Translations under genes and position numbers: made by a program
In this document: in pieces, positions 55,315 to 64,000 of the stretch
Position numbering within the stretch: position 1 is the stretch's first letter
Layout: the number at the start of each line of letters is the position of its first letter
NCBI RefSeq assembly: GCF_014323565.1
Contig: NZ_CP058669.1
Span: 2,507,501-2,571,500, forward strand
DNA length: 64,000 bases
Reading direction: 5' to 3'
From: Hyphobacterium sp. CCMP332
GTDB lineage: Bacteria; Pseudomonadota; Alphaproteobacteria; Caulobacterales; Maricaulaceae
Notes under the pieces: model-generated
The model's input: only the letters and a program-made list of their open reading frames with translations
Databases searched by the model: none
Told to the model about the DNA's origin: nothing

Positions 55315-55757
55315 CGGGCCGCGCCGAATTCACCTTCTTCCACGAACACCGCGTGCGCTGGGCCGAGGTCGACCCGCAGGCGATTGTGTTCAACGCCAAT
55401 TATTTCGTCTTCGTCGATCATGCCGCGACCGAGTATTTTCGCGCCGTCGGCATGATGTGGGATGACACGCTGAAGGCCGGGTTCGACTTCTTCACTGTCA
55501 ACGCCAATTGCAATTTCCGTAGCCCGGCGCGGCTGGACGAACTGATCCAGATCGGCTTCCGCTGCAAGCGCTTCGGCACCTCGTCTGTGGATTATGTTTT
55601 CGGCATTTTCCGCGGCGATGAACTGCTGGCCGACGGCACGATGACCTATGTCTGTGCGGACGTCGAAACCCGCCGCCCCATTCCGCTGCCGGACCATTAC
55701 ACATCCCGCATTCTGGCGTTTGAACGCCATCCGATTGAAACAAAACAAGCCGCTTGA
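55311..55757 (+). CDS. Acyl-CoA thioesterase, 4HBT family
   Basis: The 148-residue hotdog-fold protein has the family start VRWAEVDPQAIVFNANYFVF and FVDHAATEYFRAVG, with the catalytic Asp in AEVDP and strands LDELIQIGFRCKRFGTSSVDYVF. It likely hydrolyses an acyl-CoA, with unknown substrate. It lies 12 bases upstream of sucD and overlaps a small membrane-protein gene. Such insertion of thioesterase genes between sucC and sucD is seen in some alphaproteobacteria, by recollection. Confidence 0.85.
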   Translation: MTGRAEFTFFHEHRVRWAEVDPQAIVFNANYFVFVDHAATEYFRAVGMMWDDTLKAGFDFFTVNANCNFRSPARLDELIQIGFRCKRFGTSSVDYVFGIFRGDELLADGTMTYVCADVETRRPIPLPDHYTSRILAFERHPIETKQAA

Positions 55758-55769
55758 GGTTCGAATACT

Positions 55770-56674
55770 ATGGCCGTACTCGTCGACAGGAATACCAAAG
55801 TGATCTGCCAGGGCCTGACAGGCAAGAATGGCACTTTCCACACCGAACAGGCCATGGCCTATGGCACGCAGATGGTTGGCGGTGTGACGCCGGGCAAGGG
55901 CGGCCAGACCTGGCACGGGGATGATGACAAGAGTCTCTCTTTGCCGATTTACAATACGGTGGCCGAAGCGGTTGCCCTGACCGGCGCCAATGCCTCGGTC
56001 ATCTATGTGCCGCCGCCTTTTGCCGGCGACGCCATCCTTGAAGCCATTGATGCCGGGATCGAGCTGATCGTCACCATCACCGAAGGCGTTCCGGTTGCCG
56101 ACATGATCAAGGTGAAGCGCGCGCTCGACCGGTCCACCTCGCGCTGATCGGCCCGAACTGTCCGGGCGTCATCACGCCGGGCGAATGCAAGATCGGCATC
56201 ATGCCGGGCCACATCCATCAGCGCGGCACGGTCGGCGTGGTTTCGCGCTCCGGCACGCTGACCTATGAAGCGGTCAAGCAGACCTCGGATGTGGGCCTCG
56301 GCCAGTCCACCTGCATCGGCATTGGCGGCGATCCGGTGAACGGCACCAATTTCATTGACTGCCTCGAGCTTTTCCTCGGCGATGACGAGACCCAGTCCAT
56401 CGTCATGATTGGCGAAATTGGCGGCTCGGCCGAAGAAGAAGCGGCTGAATTCCTGAAATCAGAAGCCAAAAAGGGCCGATCCAAGCCGGTCGTCGGCTTT
56501 ATCGCGGGCCGGACCGCCCCTCCGGGCCGCACCATGGGCCATGCAGGCGCGGTTGTTTCTGGCGGCAAGGGGGGCGCGGAAGACAAGATCGAGGCCATGA
56601 AGTCGGCCGGAATCACGGTCTCCGACAGCCCGGCGCGGCTGGGCACGACCATGGTCGAGGTCTTGAAAGGCTAG
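55770..56674 (+). pseudogene. sucD: Succinyl-CoA ligase alpha subunit with one frameshift
   Basis: The gene begins as normal SucD ([20 protein letters not shown], then [14 protein letters not shown] and [16 protein letters not shown]) but the frame breaks at 56143, where one missing C in 'tcgcgctgatcg' would restore [12 protein letters not shown]. The second part (from [19 protein letters not shown]) runs to TMVEVLKG and the stop at 56674, including the active-site histidine in [11 protein letters not shown]. Only one base is missing, so this may be a sequencing error. As read, neither subunit of the ligase would be full length. Confidence 0.85.
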
Positions 56675-56813
56675 GCGATCGTTCAAAATCCAGGAGCGGC
56701 GGCGCATTTTCTGGCACCGCCCCTGTCCGGTTTGGGGTTTACAAAGGGGGTAGGCTCGCCGGAAACATAGTTAACAGGTCCACCAGCGGGGGTGGGGCCA
56801 AGCAGGAAGCAAA

Positions 56814-59792
56814 ATGTCAGACGCAAAGCGCACTGATCGTAATCAGAATTTCCTCGATACCTCCTTTCTCTATGGCGGCAACGCCCATTTTGTCGAGCAG
56901 ATGGCGGCCAGCTGGGCGGAGAATCCCGCCTCCGTCCCCGATGAATGGCGTCAGTATTTTGAAGACAGCGGCGCTGATCCGGCGGCGTCCGGCCGGGCCG
57001 CGCGCGGCGCCAGCTGGAAACGCACAAGCTGGCCGTCGGACGTCAATGGTGACCTCACCTCGGCGCTGGGCGCGATTGACGGCGCGGCCGAACCGGCCCT
57101 GATCGAGAAAGTCGCGGAACGTTTGCCGGACGCTGACCCGGCGGAGGTCCGCAAGGCGACGCAGGATTCCATCCGCGCCATCATGATGATCCGCGCCTAC
57201 CGGATGCGCGGCCACCTCGCGGCCAATCTCGATCCATTGTCCATGTCGGATTTCGGTCCGCAGCCGGAATTGCAGCCTGAGTCCTATGGCTTTCAGGCCG
57301 CGGACATGGACCGCGAGATTTTCATCGATGGTTATCTCGGTCTGGAAACGGCCACACCGCGCGAAATGCTCGACATTCTGCGCCGCACCTATTGCTCCAC
57401 GCTGGGCGTGGAATTCATGCATATCTCCAATCCGCAGGAGAAAGCCTGGTTACAGGAACGCTTTGAGGGGCCGGACAAGGGCATTAATTTTACCGCTGAC
57501 GGCAAGAAAGCCATCTTCTCGCGCCTGGTCGAGACCGAGGCCTTCGAACGCTTCCTTCACAAACGCTATCCCGGGACAAAGCGCTTCGGCATTGATGGCG
57601 GCGAAGCCATGGTTCCAGGCCTCGAACAGATCATCAAGCGTGGCAGCCAGATGGGCGTGTCCGACATGATTCTCGGCATGCCGCACCGGGGCCGCCTGAA
57701 CGTTCTGGCGGCGGTGATGGGCAAGCCTTATCACCAGATTTTCCACGAATTCCAGGGCGGCTCGACGCAAGGCGGCGAGTTCGGCTCCGGCGATGTGAAA
57801 TATCACCTCGGCGCGTCATCCGACCGCGAATTCGATGGCAAGACGGTCCATTTGTCCCTGACGGCCAATCCGTCCCACCTCGAAGCGGTGGACCCGGTCG
57901 TGCTGGGCAAGGCGCGCGCCAAACAGACCAAATACCGCCGCGAGCAGGGCGACGATGCCAGCACCTCACGCCAGGTCCTGCCGCTCTTGTTGCATGGCGA
58001 TGCCGCTTTTGCCGGGCAGGGTATTGTGGCGGAATGCTTCGGCCTGTCAGGCCTGAAAGGCCATCGCACCGGCGGGGCCATCCACTTCATCGTCAACAAC
58101 CAGATCGGCTTTACCACCGACCCGAAGGATTCGCGCTCCTCGCCCTATCCGTCGGATGTGGCCCTGATGGTGCAGGCGCCGATCTTCCACGTGAATGGCG
58201 ATGATCCCGAAGCGGTCGTCTATGCCGCGAAAATGGCGACCGAATATCGCCAGCTTTTCGGCAAGGACGCCATCGTCGATATGTTCTGCTATCGTCGCTA
58301 CGGCCATAATGAAGGCGATGATCCGTCCTTCACCCAGCCGCAAATGTATCAGATCATCAAGACCCATCCGACGACGCGCGAGCTTTACCAGCAGCGTCTC
58401 GTCGCCGAAGGCGTTCTCACCGATGAGGATGCCGACGCCATGGCGCGCGAGTTTGATGACTTTCTCGATGCCGAGTTCGAGAAGGGCAAGGATTTCAAGT
58501 CAAAGGATGCGGACTGGCTGGACGGTGTCTGGTCAGGTCTCGGCCTGCCGGAAGAGGATGACCGCCGCGGCGAGACCGCCGTGCCGAATGACAAGCTCAA
58601 AGAGCTTGGCAGGAAGCTGACCGAAATCCCCGACGATGTGGACGTGCACAAGACGTTGCGCCGCGTGCTGGAAGGCCGCCGCAACGCCATAGAATCCGGC
58701 GAGGGCCTGGACTGGGCAACGGCGGAAAGCCTCGCTTTTGCCACCCTGCTCGATGAAGGCTTCCCGGTGCGCCTGTCCGGTCAAGATTCCGGGCGCGGCA
58801 CCTTCTCCCAGCGTCATTCCCACATCATCGACCAGACGACGGGTGAAAAGCACACACGGTTGAATCAGCTCGGCACCGAACCCATCCGCTATGAAGTCAT
58901 CGACACCATGCTGTCGGAAGAGGCGGTCCTTGGTTTTGAATACGGCTATTCGCTGTCCGCGCCCAATACGCTGGTCATGTGGGAAGCCCAGTTCGGCGAT
59001 TTCGTGAATGGCGCGCAGGTCATTATCGACCAGTTCCTCGCTGCCGGCGAACGTAAATGGCTGCGTATGTCGGGCCTCGTCATGCTCTTGCCGCATGGCT
59101 ATGAGGGGCAGGGGCCGGAACACTCCTCGGCCCGGCTTGAGCGCTTCCTGCAGCTGTGCGCACAGGACAATATGCAGGTCGCCAATTGTTCAACCCCGGC
59201 AAATTACTTCCACATCCTGCGCCGCCAGATTCACCGGGGCTTCCGCAAGCCCCTGATCCTGATGACGCCGAAATCCCTGCTGCGTCACAAGAAGTGCATA
59301 TCCTCGCTGGCGGCGATGAGTGATGGTTCGTCTTTTCACCGGGTTTTGTGGGACGATGCCGATCCGTCCAACCGCCCCGAAGGCGCGTCGGAGGTGACCT
59401 CCACCAAGCTGGTCGGGGACGACGGGATCCGCCGTGTCGTGATGTGCTCCGGCAAGGTCTATTACGACCTGCTTGAAGCGCGCGAGGAGAAGGGTATCGA
59501 TGATATTTATCTCTTGCGGGTCGAACAATTCTACCCGATTCCGGCGCGTTCCATGCTGCAGGAATTCTCGCGCTTTCCGAACGCCGAACTCGTTTGGTGC
59601 CAGGAAGAGCCCCAGAATATGGGCGCGTGGACTTTCATCCAGCCGACGCTCGACTGGGTGCTGATCCAGACCGGAAATACGCAATCCCGGCCCAAATATG
59701 CCGGCCGTTCGGCTGCTGCCTCGACCGCCGCCGGTACTGCCGCCGCTCACAAATCCGAACAATCCGCCCTGATCGACGAAGCACTCGCCTGA
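56814..59792 (+). CDS. sucA: 2-Oxoglutarate dehydrogenase E1 component
   Basis: The 992-residue thiamine-diphosphate enzyme is full length. The N-terminal helix docks to E2 ([19 protein letters not shown]). Core landmarks: [32 protein letters not shown], the Th[15 protein letters not shown] motif, and [16 protein letters not shown]; the C-terminal half contains [21 protein letters not shown]. It decarboxylates 2-oxoglutarate and passes a succinyl group to E2. It starts 139 bases after sucD and sucB follows 25 bases later. Confidence 0.96.
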   Translation: MSDAKRTDRNQNFLDTSFLYGGNAHFVEQMAASWAENPASVPDEWRQYFEDSGADPAASGRAARGASWKRTSWPSDVNGDLTSALGAIDGAAEPALIEKVAERLPDADPAEVRKATQDSIRAIMMIRAYRMRGHLAANLDPLSMSDFGPQPELQPESYGFQAADMDREIFIDGYLGLETATPREMLDILRRTYCSTLGVEFMHISNPQEKAWLQERFEGPDKGINFTADGKKAIFSRLVETEAFERFLHKRYPGTKRFGIDGGEAMVPGLEQIIKRGSQMGVSDMILGMPHRGRLNVLAAVMGKPYHQIFHEFQGGSTQGGEFGSGDVKYHLGASSDREFDGKTVHLSLTANPSHLEAVDPVVLGKARAKQTKYRREQGDDASTSRQVLPLLLHGDAAFAGQGIVAECFGLSGLKGHRTGGAIHFIVNNQIGFTTDPKDSRSSPYPSDVALMVQAPIFHVNGDDPEAVVYAAKMATEYRQLFGKDAIVDMFCYRRYGHNEGDDPSFTQPQMYQIIKTHPTTRELYQQRLVAEGVLTDEDADAMAREFDDFLDAEFEKGKDFKSKDADWLDGVWSGLGLPEEDDRRGETAVPNDKLKELGRKLTEIPDDVDVHKTLRRVLEGRRNAIESGEGLDWATAESLAFATLLDEGFPVRLSGQDSGRGTFSQRHSHIIDQTTGEKHTRLNQLGTEPIRYEVIDTMLSEEAVLGFEYGYSLSAPNTLVMWEAQFGDFVNGAQVIIDQFLAAGERKWLRMSGLVMLLPHGYEGQGPEHSSARLERFLQLCAQDNMQVANCSTPANYFHILRRQIHRGFRKPLILMTPKSLLRHKKCISSLAAMSDGSSFHRVLWDDADPSNRPEGASEVTSTKLVGDDGIRRVVMCSGKVYYDLLEAREEKGIDDIYLLRVEQFYPIPARSMLQEFSRFPNAELVWCQEEPQNMGAWTFIQPTLDWVLIQTGNTQSRPKYAGRSAAASTAAGTAAAHKSEQSALIDEALA

Positions 59793-59817
59793 TCGCGACA
59801 CGAAGGACACGAACGCC

Positions 59818-61458
59818 ATGACTGATATCAATGTCCCCGAACTGGGTGAATCCGTATCCGAAGCCACGGTCGGCAGCTGGAATTTTTCCGAAGGCGACAC
59901 GGTGAAGAAGGATGACATTCTGGTCGAGCTGGAGACCGACAAGGTGTCCATCGAGGTGCGCGCCGAAGAAGACGGTATCCTGACCCAGATTGTTGCGGCT
60001 GAAGGTGAAACGGTCGAGATCGGGGCGCGGCTCGCCGTGATCGGTGGCGACAAAAAAGACGATCAGAAGGCTGCTGACGACACCTCGGATGACAGTGATT
60101 CGAGCGAGGACGACGACACTGCGGACGAATCCGCAGAAGCGAAAGACGAGGCCGACGCCGGCTCTGGAAAAGACGAGTCCACTGACGATGAGGATTCTTC
60201 TAACGAAGACGAAAGCGCCTCCGCAGACGCATCGCGCAGCGATGACAGCCTCGTCGATGCCAAAATCCCGGAAATGGGCGAGAGCGTCTCCGAAGGCACG
60301 GTCGGGGCCTGGCTGGTCGATGTCGGCGCCGCGGTGAAAAAGGATCAGGCGCTGGTCGAGATCGAAACCGACAAGGTCGCCGTTGAAGTGCCGTGCCCGG
60401 TCGATGGCGTCTTGGAAGAGCGCAAGGCCGAAGAGGGCGACATGGTCGCCCCCGGTGATGTGATCGCTCGTATCCGCGAAGGCGGCGCGGCAAAAGCCGG
60501 TACCCCGGAAAAGGATCAGCCCAAAAAAGACGCCAAGGCCGAGGGCAAGCCGGCCGCGTCATCCGACGTGAAGGCCATGCCGTCGGCAGCGCGTATCGCC
60601 GAGGAAAACGACCTCGATCTGGCAAAGGTTGAAGGCACGGGCCGCGACGGACGGGTCACCAAGGGCGACGCTCTGAAAGCCGTTGAAGCCGGCGCGCGTT
60701 CACCCGAACCGGCGGCCCGGCCAGCGGACAAGGCTCCGGCGTCTGCGGCGTCCGGTGACCGCAGTGAAGAGCGGGTGAAGATGACCCGTCTGCGCCAGAC
60801 CATCGCCCGCCGCCTGAAAGAGGCGCAGGACACCGCCGCCATGCTCACCACCTTCAATGAGGCGGACATGACGGCCATCCTGACGGCGCGCAAGACCCAT
60901 CAGGACGCCTTTGTCGCCAAGCATGGCGTCAAGCTCGGCTTCATGAGTTTCTTCGTGAAGGCCTGTGTCAATGCGCTGAAGGAAATTCCGAACGTCAATG
61001 CCGAGATCGACGGCGACGAGATTGTTTACAAGAATTATTACGATATGGGCGTGGCGGTCTCGACCGAGCGCGGCCTGGTCGTGCCGGTCGTGCGTGATGC
61101 TGACACCATGTCTCTCGCCGATATCGAGAAGAAAATCATCGAGCTCGGCACCAAGGCGCGCGATGGAAAGCTCTCGATCAACGAGATGCAGGGCGCAACC
61201 TTCACCCTTTCCAATGGCGGGATTTTCGGCTCGTTGCTGTCAACGCCGATCCTGAATGCGCCGCAATCGGGCATTCTCGGCATGCACAAGATTCAGGAGC
61301 GCCCGGTCGCGGAGAATGGCCAGGTGGTGATCCGCCCGATGATGTATCTGGCGCTCTCCTATGATCACCGCATTGTCGACGGCAAAGAAGCCGTCACCTT
61401 CCTCGTCCGCGTCAAGGAAGCCCTGGAAGACCCGCAGCGTCTTCTGTTTGATATCTAG
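59818..61458 (+). CDS. sucB: 2-Oxoglutarate dehydrogenase E2 with two lipoyl domains
   Basis: The 546-residue dihydrolipoamide succinyltransferase has two lipoyl domains: the lysine in [11 protein letters not shown] (Lys42) and in [11 protein letters not shown] (Lys186), separated by an acidic Asp/Glu/Ser linker of about 70 residues. It then has a peripheral-subunit-binding domain ([21 protein letters not shown]) and a catalytic domain with the HxxxDG motif ([12 protein letters not shown]). Most proteobacterial E2o chains have one lipoyl domain, so the duplicate is unusual. E3 (lpd) is not adjacent; a palindromic repeat follows the stop. Confidence 0.94.
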   Translation: MTDINVPELGESVSEATVGSWNFSEGDTVKKDDILVELETDKVSIEVRAEEDGILTQIVAAEGETVEIGARLAVIGGDKKDDQKAADDTSDDSDSSEDDDTADESAEAKDEADAGSGKDESTDDEDSSNEDESASADASRSDDSLVDAKIPEMGESVSEGTVGAWLVDVGAAVKKDQALVEIETDKVAVEVPCPVDGVLEERKAEEGDMVAPGDVIARIREGGAAKAGTPEKDQPKKDAKAEGKPAASSDVKAMPSAARIAEENDLDLAKVEGTGRDGRVTKGDALKAVEAGARSPEPAARPADKAPASAASGDRSEERVKMTRLRQTIARRLKEAQDTAAMLTTFNEADMTAILTARKTHQDAFVAKHGVKLGFMSFFVKACVNALKEIPNVNAEIDGDEIVYKNYYDMGVAVSTERGLVVPVVRDADTMSLADIEKKIIELGTKARDGKLSINEMQGATFTLSNGGIFGSLLSTPILNAPQSGILGMHKIQERPVAENGQVVIRPMMYLALSYDHRIVDGKEAVTFLVRVKEALEDPQRLLFDI

Positions 61459-61471
61459 GGCAATCGTCACG

Positions 61472-61574
61472 CCGTCATCCCGGACAGGCGTCAGCCTGAT
61501 CCGGGACCTCTGCCGGAACATTGGCGGCACGGCATGGGTTCCGGGTACTCGCCTTCGCTCGCCCCGGAATGACG
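61472..61574. repeat. CATCCCGG-type palindromic repeat, copy C
   Basis: Starts CCGTCATCCCGG 14 bases behind the sucB stop and ends GCCCCGGAATGACG. Its first 37 bases equal those of copy A at 38320-38356. All three copies of this repeat lie just after stop codons. Confidence 0.85.
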
Positions 61575-61688
61575 CGGTTCATTACCCGCCGCAGAAGCGC
61601 GAACACATTTTCCTGAAACTCACAACGCTCCCCTCCCCTTTCGTCCGGTTTCGCGCTAGCGTGGTGTCCTCAAGGGGAGGAAATGATC

Positions 61689-62126
61689 ATGTCCGAGATA
61701 CGCGCAAAAACGCCGCTCTGGTTCTGGATTCTGTCTGTAATCGGCCTGTTATGGTTCGCCATGGGGGCGTTTGACTATACTGCCACTCAATTGCGGCTCG
61801 ACTTCTACATGTCGAGCTTTACTGAAGAGCAGCTTGCCTATTTCTACGGCTTTCCGGCCTGGTATGAGGCGACCTGGGCAATATCGGTCTGGGGCGCTGT
61901 CGCGGGTGCCGTGCTCCTCCTGATGCGGAAGAAGGCGGCGTCGCTGATGTTCCTCATCAGCCTGATCAGCTTCGTCATCGGGGCTATCTACAGCTATGGC
62001 TTCACCAATGCGATGGAAATGATGGGCGGTATCGGCTCGGTGATCTTCTCGGCCGTGATCTTCCTGTCCATTCTCGGCTATTTCTGGCTGGCGCGATGGG
62101 CCAGCACCCGTGGCATTCTGCGTTAG
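61689..62126 (+). CDS. Four-helix membrane protein of unknown function
   Basis: The 145-residue protein has four hydrophobic segments: LWFWILSVIGLLWFAMGAFDY, WYEATWAISVWGAVAGAVLLL, LMFLISLISFVIGAIYSYGF and SVIFSAVIFLSILGYFWLARW. No family is named with confidence; the arrangement resembles small inner-membrane proteins seen in marine alphaproteobacteria. The ATG at 61689 fits GGGGAGG (61674-61680) with eight bases spacing; the ATG at 61683 would be too close. It converges with the following gene, overlapping by four bases. Confidence 0.72.
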   Translation: MSEIRAKTPLWFWILSVIGLLWFAMGAFDYTATQLRLDFYMSSFTEEQLAYFYGFPAWYEATWAISVWGAVAGAVLLLMRKKAASLMFLISLISFVIGAIYSYGFTNAMEMMGGIGSVIFSAVIFLSILGYFWLARWASTRGILR

Positions 62127-62380
62127 CGCGTATTGCGCAACCGGCTGAGTCCGGCCAGCAGTCCACCGATGATCGTCCCGGCCAGACCGGCCTCGAGGCC
62201 GAGATAGACGAAGGCTTCCCATGCGAACGGCTCGGTCGGGCGTACGGCTCCGAGGCCGACAATGATGGCGATGGCGCCGGCCAGGCCAATAGCGGCACCG
62301 ATCAGCCCGCCCTTGAGAATACCGCGCGCGAGCGTCCGCCGCGGACGTTTTGCGTCTTGATTCTGGGTTGTGAAGGCCAT
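62123..62380 (-). CDS. Small membrane protein of unknown function
   Basis: The 85-residue product has a basic N-terminus (QDAKRPRRTLARGILKG) and two hydrophobic segments (LIGAAIGLAGAIAIIVGLGA and LGLEAGLAGTIIGGLLAGL), with Gly-rich helices. GGAGG precedes the ATG at 62380. No family is recognised. It converges with the four-helix protein gene and follows the MarR gene on the same strand. Confidence 0.6.
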   Translation of the reverse strand: MAFTTQNQDAKRPRRTLARGILKGGLIGAAIGLAGAIAIIVGLGAVRPTEPFAWEAFVYLGLEAGLAGTIIGGLLAGLSRLRNTR

Positions 62381-62464
62381 TCCGTCCTCCTCTTCCGCTT
62401 GAGAGGATAACGTTGCTTCGCGGCAGCAGGTTCCATCGGGGCGGCGGCGCGAATTGCCGCCGGG

Positions 62465-62917
62465 TCAGTCCCGGGCCTTGTCGAAAACGGTCCTGAGCTT
62501 GGTGAGAAACGGCAGGGCCGCCGCCGCCTCGTCCGCAGAGATGTTTTCGGCGATCGGCGCCAGTGCCGGGACCGCCATCATCAGTGCTTCATTTCTGCGG
62601 GCGAGGCCCGCGGGCGTCAGGCTGACCTGCTTGCTGCGGCCATCGTCCGGGGCCGGTTCGACGCAAACATAACCCTTCGCTTCCATCCGTTTGACCGTAT
62701 TGGTGATAGCGCCCTTGGTGACCTGCAATGCGCTGGCCAGCCGGGCCGGGCTCCAACCGCCGCCCAGGCGGGCGAGGTGATGTAGCAGAGTAAAGTGCGA
62801 CAGCCGCATATCATCAGGCAGAACACGTTCAAAAGCAGTCGAGCTCAGCTGATGGATAATTCCGATCTCGGTGAGGACAGAAAACAGGTCATCCGGGGGG
62901 GGAGGAGAATCGCTCAT
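62465..62917 (-). CDS. MarR-family transcription regulator
   Basis: The 150-residue protein has a winged-helix fold of the MarR type: LSHFTLLHHLARLGGGWSPARLASALQVTKGAITNTVKRMEAKGYV carries the HTH (recognition helix KGAITNTVKRM), and the wing follows (DDGRSKQVSLTPAGLARRNEAL). The ligand is unknown. It lies nine bases after the stop of the nitroreductase-like gene on the same strand, so it may regulate or be co-expressed with it. Confidence 0.87.
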   Translation of the reverse strand: MSDSPPPPDDLFSVLTEIGIIHQLSSTAFERVLPDDMRLSHFTLLHHLARLGGGWSPARLASALQVTKGAITNTVKRMEAKGYVCVEPAPDDGRSKQVSLTPAGLARRNEALMMAVPALAPIAENISADEAAAALPFLTKLRTVFDKARD

Positions 62918-62926
62918 CCGGCCAGC

Positions 62927-64000
62927 TTACGCGCTCTCACGCAATCGGGTCTCCAGCGGCCAGCGGGGCGCTTCAGATACCGGGCGGGCATATCCCAGAC
63001 GCGCGAGCATCTGTAGCGTCCCACCCTCGGGTGCGAGCCGCTGATGCACCTCGCGATACAGCTCGGCCATCTCCGGGTATTCCTGCAGGGACTGGCTCAT
63101 GGGCTGCATGGCCAGGCCGTCGCGAGTCGCGGACAGTGCCGCCCGCAGATAAGCTGCACCGGCATCAATCTGCTCCGCGCGGGTATTGCTGCTCGTTCGC
63201 ATCCAGAAGAACGCCATGGCGGTTTGCGACCAGCCTGCCTGCATGGACAGGCTTTCGCCAAAGGCGCGATGATCGGGATCAGCCATGGTTTCGGTCGTCA
63301 TGATGCCCGCTATTTGCAGCGCCTCCATCATGGCACCCGTAATGGCTATGCCGTCGGGATGGGCCTCGATCTGGCGGCGGCCGATCCGCATCACATCGAG
63401 GCTCTCCTGCCACGTCGCGGGGGTGATCTGCTCAACCCGGCTCGCCTCCTGACACAGGGACCGCAACGCATCGCGGCGCGCCCCGCTTGCGACAAAGCCC
63501 GTCGATAGACGGTCTCCAGCGGCTGTTTGCATGGCGGCCAGCGCTGTTTCCGGTACATCTCGTTCAGTGTCGTAGGGGTTTCGATTGGTGCGGCGGTCCG
63601 GAATGAAGGCAAATAGGGGGTCGGCCTCGCCGCCCGGCGTCAGGGACATGCGCGCGACGGGGCGCTGATCGAGACGCGGCTGAGGCTCGCCTTCCGGGAA
63701 AACCTCGACCTCTGCAGCAAAACCGTCTTCGGCGGCGGCCTGCCGGAATATTTCCAGAAAACACCCAAGCCCGATGGTGATCTGGCGATCAAAGGGGTCC
63801 GTCTCAGGGAGCCGCCTGTCCATATCGCAATACAGCACGGCCTCCGTCTCGCTGATCAGGTCGACGATCCAGGGCTGCCGGTTGTGCGGGTTCGGTGCCA
63901 GAACCGCCCAGGACAGGGCGCGCCGCATCGGGTCTGGATAGCTACCGGCATTGCGCCAGGGCGCTCGGGCTCCAACGGGCTCGCGGGTTAATACGAAGCC
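62927..64000 (-). CDS. Acg-type nitroreductase-like protein, 5' end outside the window
   Basis: On the minus strand the frame is open to the right edge (about 357 codons visible); the ATG at 63928 is probably internal because similarity continues upstream with GSYPDPMRRALSWAVLAPN. The hallmark of Acg-like FMN nitroreductases, LAPNPHNRQPW, and the flavin-contact RRTNRNPYD are present. This family, known from Mycobacterium Acg, is often flavin-binding with an unknown substrate. The stop is ten bases ahead of the MarR gene, so the two may form an operon. Confidence 0.82.
   Translation of the reverse strand, partial: GFVLTREPVGARAPWRNAGSYPDPMRRALSWAVLAPNPHNRQPWIVDLISETEAVLYCDMDRRLPETDPFDRQITIGLGCFLEIFRQAAAEDGFAAEVEVFPEGEPQPRLDQRPVARMSLTPGGEADPLFAFIPDRRTNRNPYDTERDVPETALAAMQTAAGDRLSTGFVASGARRDALRSLCQEASRVEQITPATWQESLDVMRIGRRQIEAHPDGIAITGAMMEALQIAGIMTTETMADPDHRAFGESLSMQAGWSQTAMAFFWMRTSSNTRAEQIDAGAAYLRAALSATRDGLAMQPMSQSLQEYPEMAELYREVHQRLAPEGGTLQMLARLGYARPVSEAPRWPLETRLRESA

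Noticed and set aside
55311-55757. The idea that this thioesterase is a duplicate of the one at 39606
   Set aside because: Both are 4HBT folds, but the sequences differ throughout (RWQDNDVYGHLNN versus RWAEVDPQAIVFN), so they are distant members, not a recent duplication.

Overview
The window is GC-rich, densely coded alphaproteobacterial chromosome. The gene orders aroA-cmk-rpsA-ihfB-trpF-trpB-trpA-accD-folC and lptC-lptA-lptB-rpoN-hpf-ptsN, a DivL-type tyrosine pseudo-histidine kinase, an AddAB (not RecBCD) repair pair and a FYDLN-acid protein point to the Caulobacterales / Maricaulales / Hyphomonadales branch. A Maricaulis- or Oceanicaulis-like marine stalked bacterium is the best guess, by inference only. 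There is no rRNA, CRISPR array, intact insertion sequence, integrase or prophage. One tRNA gene, tRNA-Ala(GGC), is present.

Layout. 1-5 kb: the 3' end of a secreted repeat protein, a 400-bp non-coding stretch with att-like and hairpin repeats, yjdM, a GNAT plus RimK/RLAN ATP-grasp pair, and a decayed small gene. 5-10.5 kb: nrnC, the LPS-export genes lptCAB, rpoN, hpf and ptsN. 10.5-13 kb: an AbgT-family transporter, a repeat-rich gap next to tRNA-Ala with a copy of the tRNA 3' end, and the FYDLN acidic protein. 13-24.5 kb: shikimate, pyrimidine, ribosome, IHF, tryptophan, fatty-acid and folate genes, then an AlkB-like and an S41-protease-like gene. 24.5-33.7 kb, minus strand: tsaE-amgK-murU-addB-addA-trxA, mostly overlapping by a few bases. 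33.8-45.6 kb: ferredoxin, divL, methylmalonate-semialdehyde and iron-alcohol dehydrogenases, a 29-residue membrane peptide coupled to zapE, malate dehydrogenase and small accessory genes. 45.6-51 kb: a membrane LytTR regulator divergent from a DUF2306 protein, a PhoD-like phosphatase, and a complete bufferin (DUF2282 / MNIO DUF692 / DUF2063 / DoxX) copper-peptide operon behind a SigF-like ECF promoter. 51-64 kb: a methyltransferase, YceI, an MFS carrier, the 2-oxoglutarate to succinate segment (sucC, sucD, sucA, sucB), and at the right edge small membrane proteins, a MarR regulator and a truncated nitroreductase-like gene.

How the genes work together. Most of the window is housekeeping. The most interesting system is the bufferin operon, a ribosomally made, post-translationally modified periplasmic copper-binding peptide with its iron oxygenase, partner protein and DoxX membrane protein. 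The main sequence anomalies are a tight cluster of indels in sucC plus one in sucD (more like sequence error than decay), a C-terminal SAP/Rho-N-like extension on ribosomal protein S1, an AlkB-like protein lacking the first iron-ligand histidine, and dispersed palindromic repeats placed just behind stop codons.
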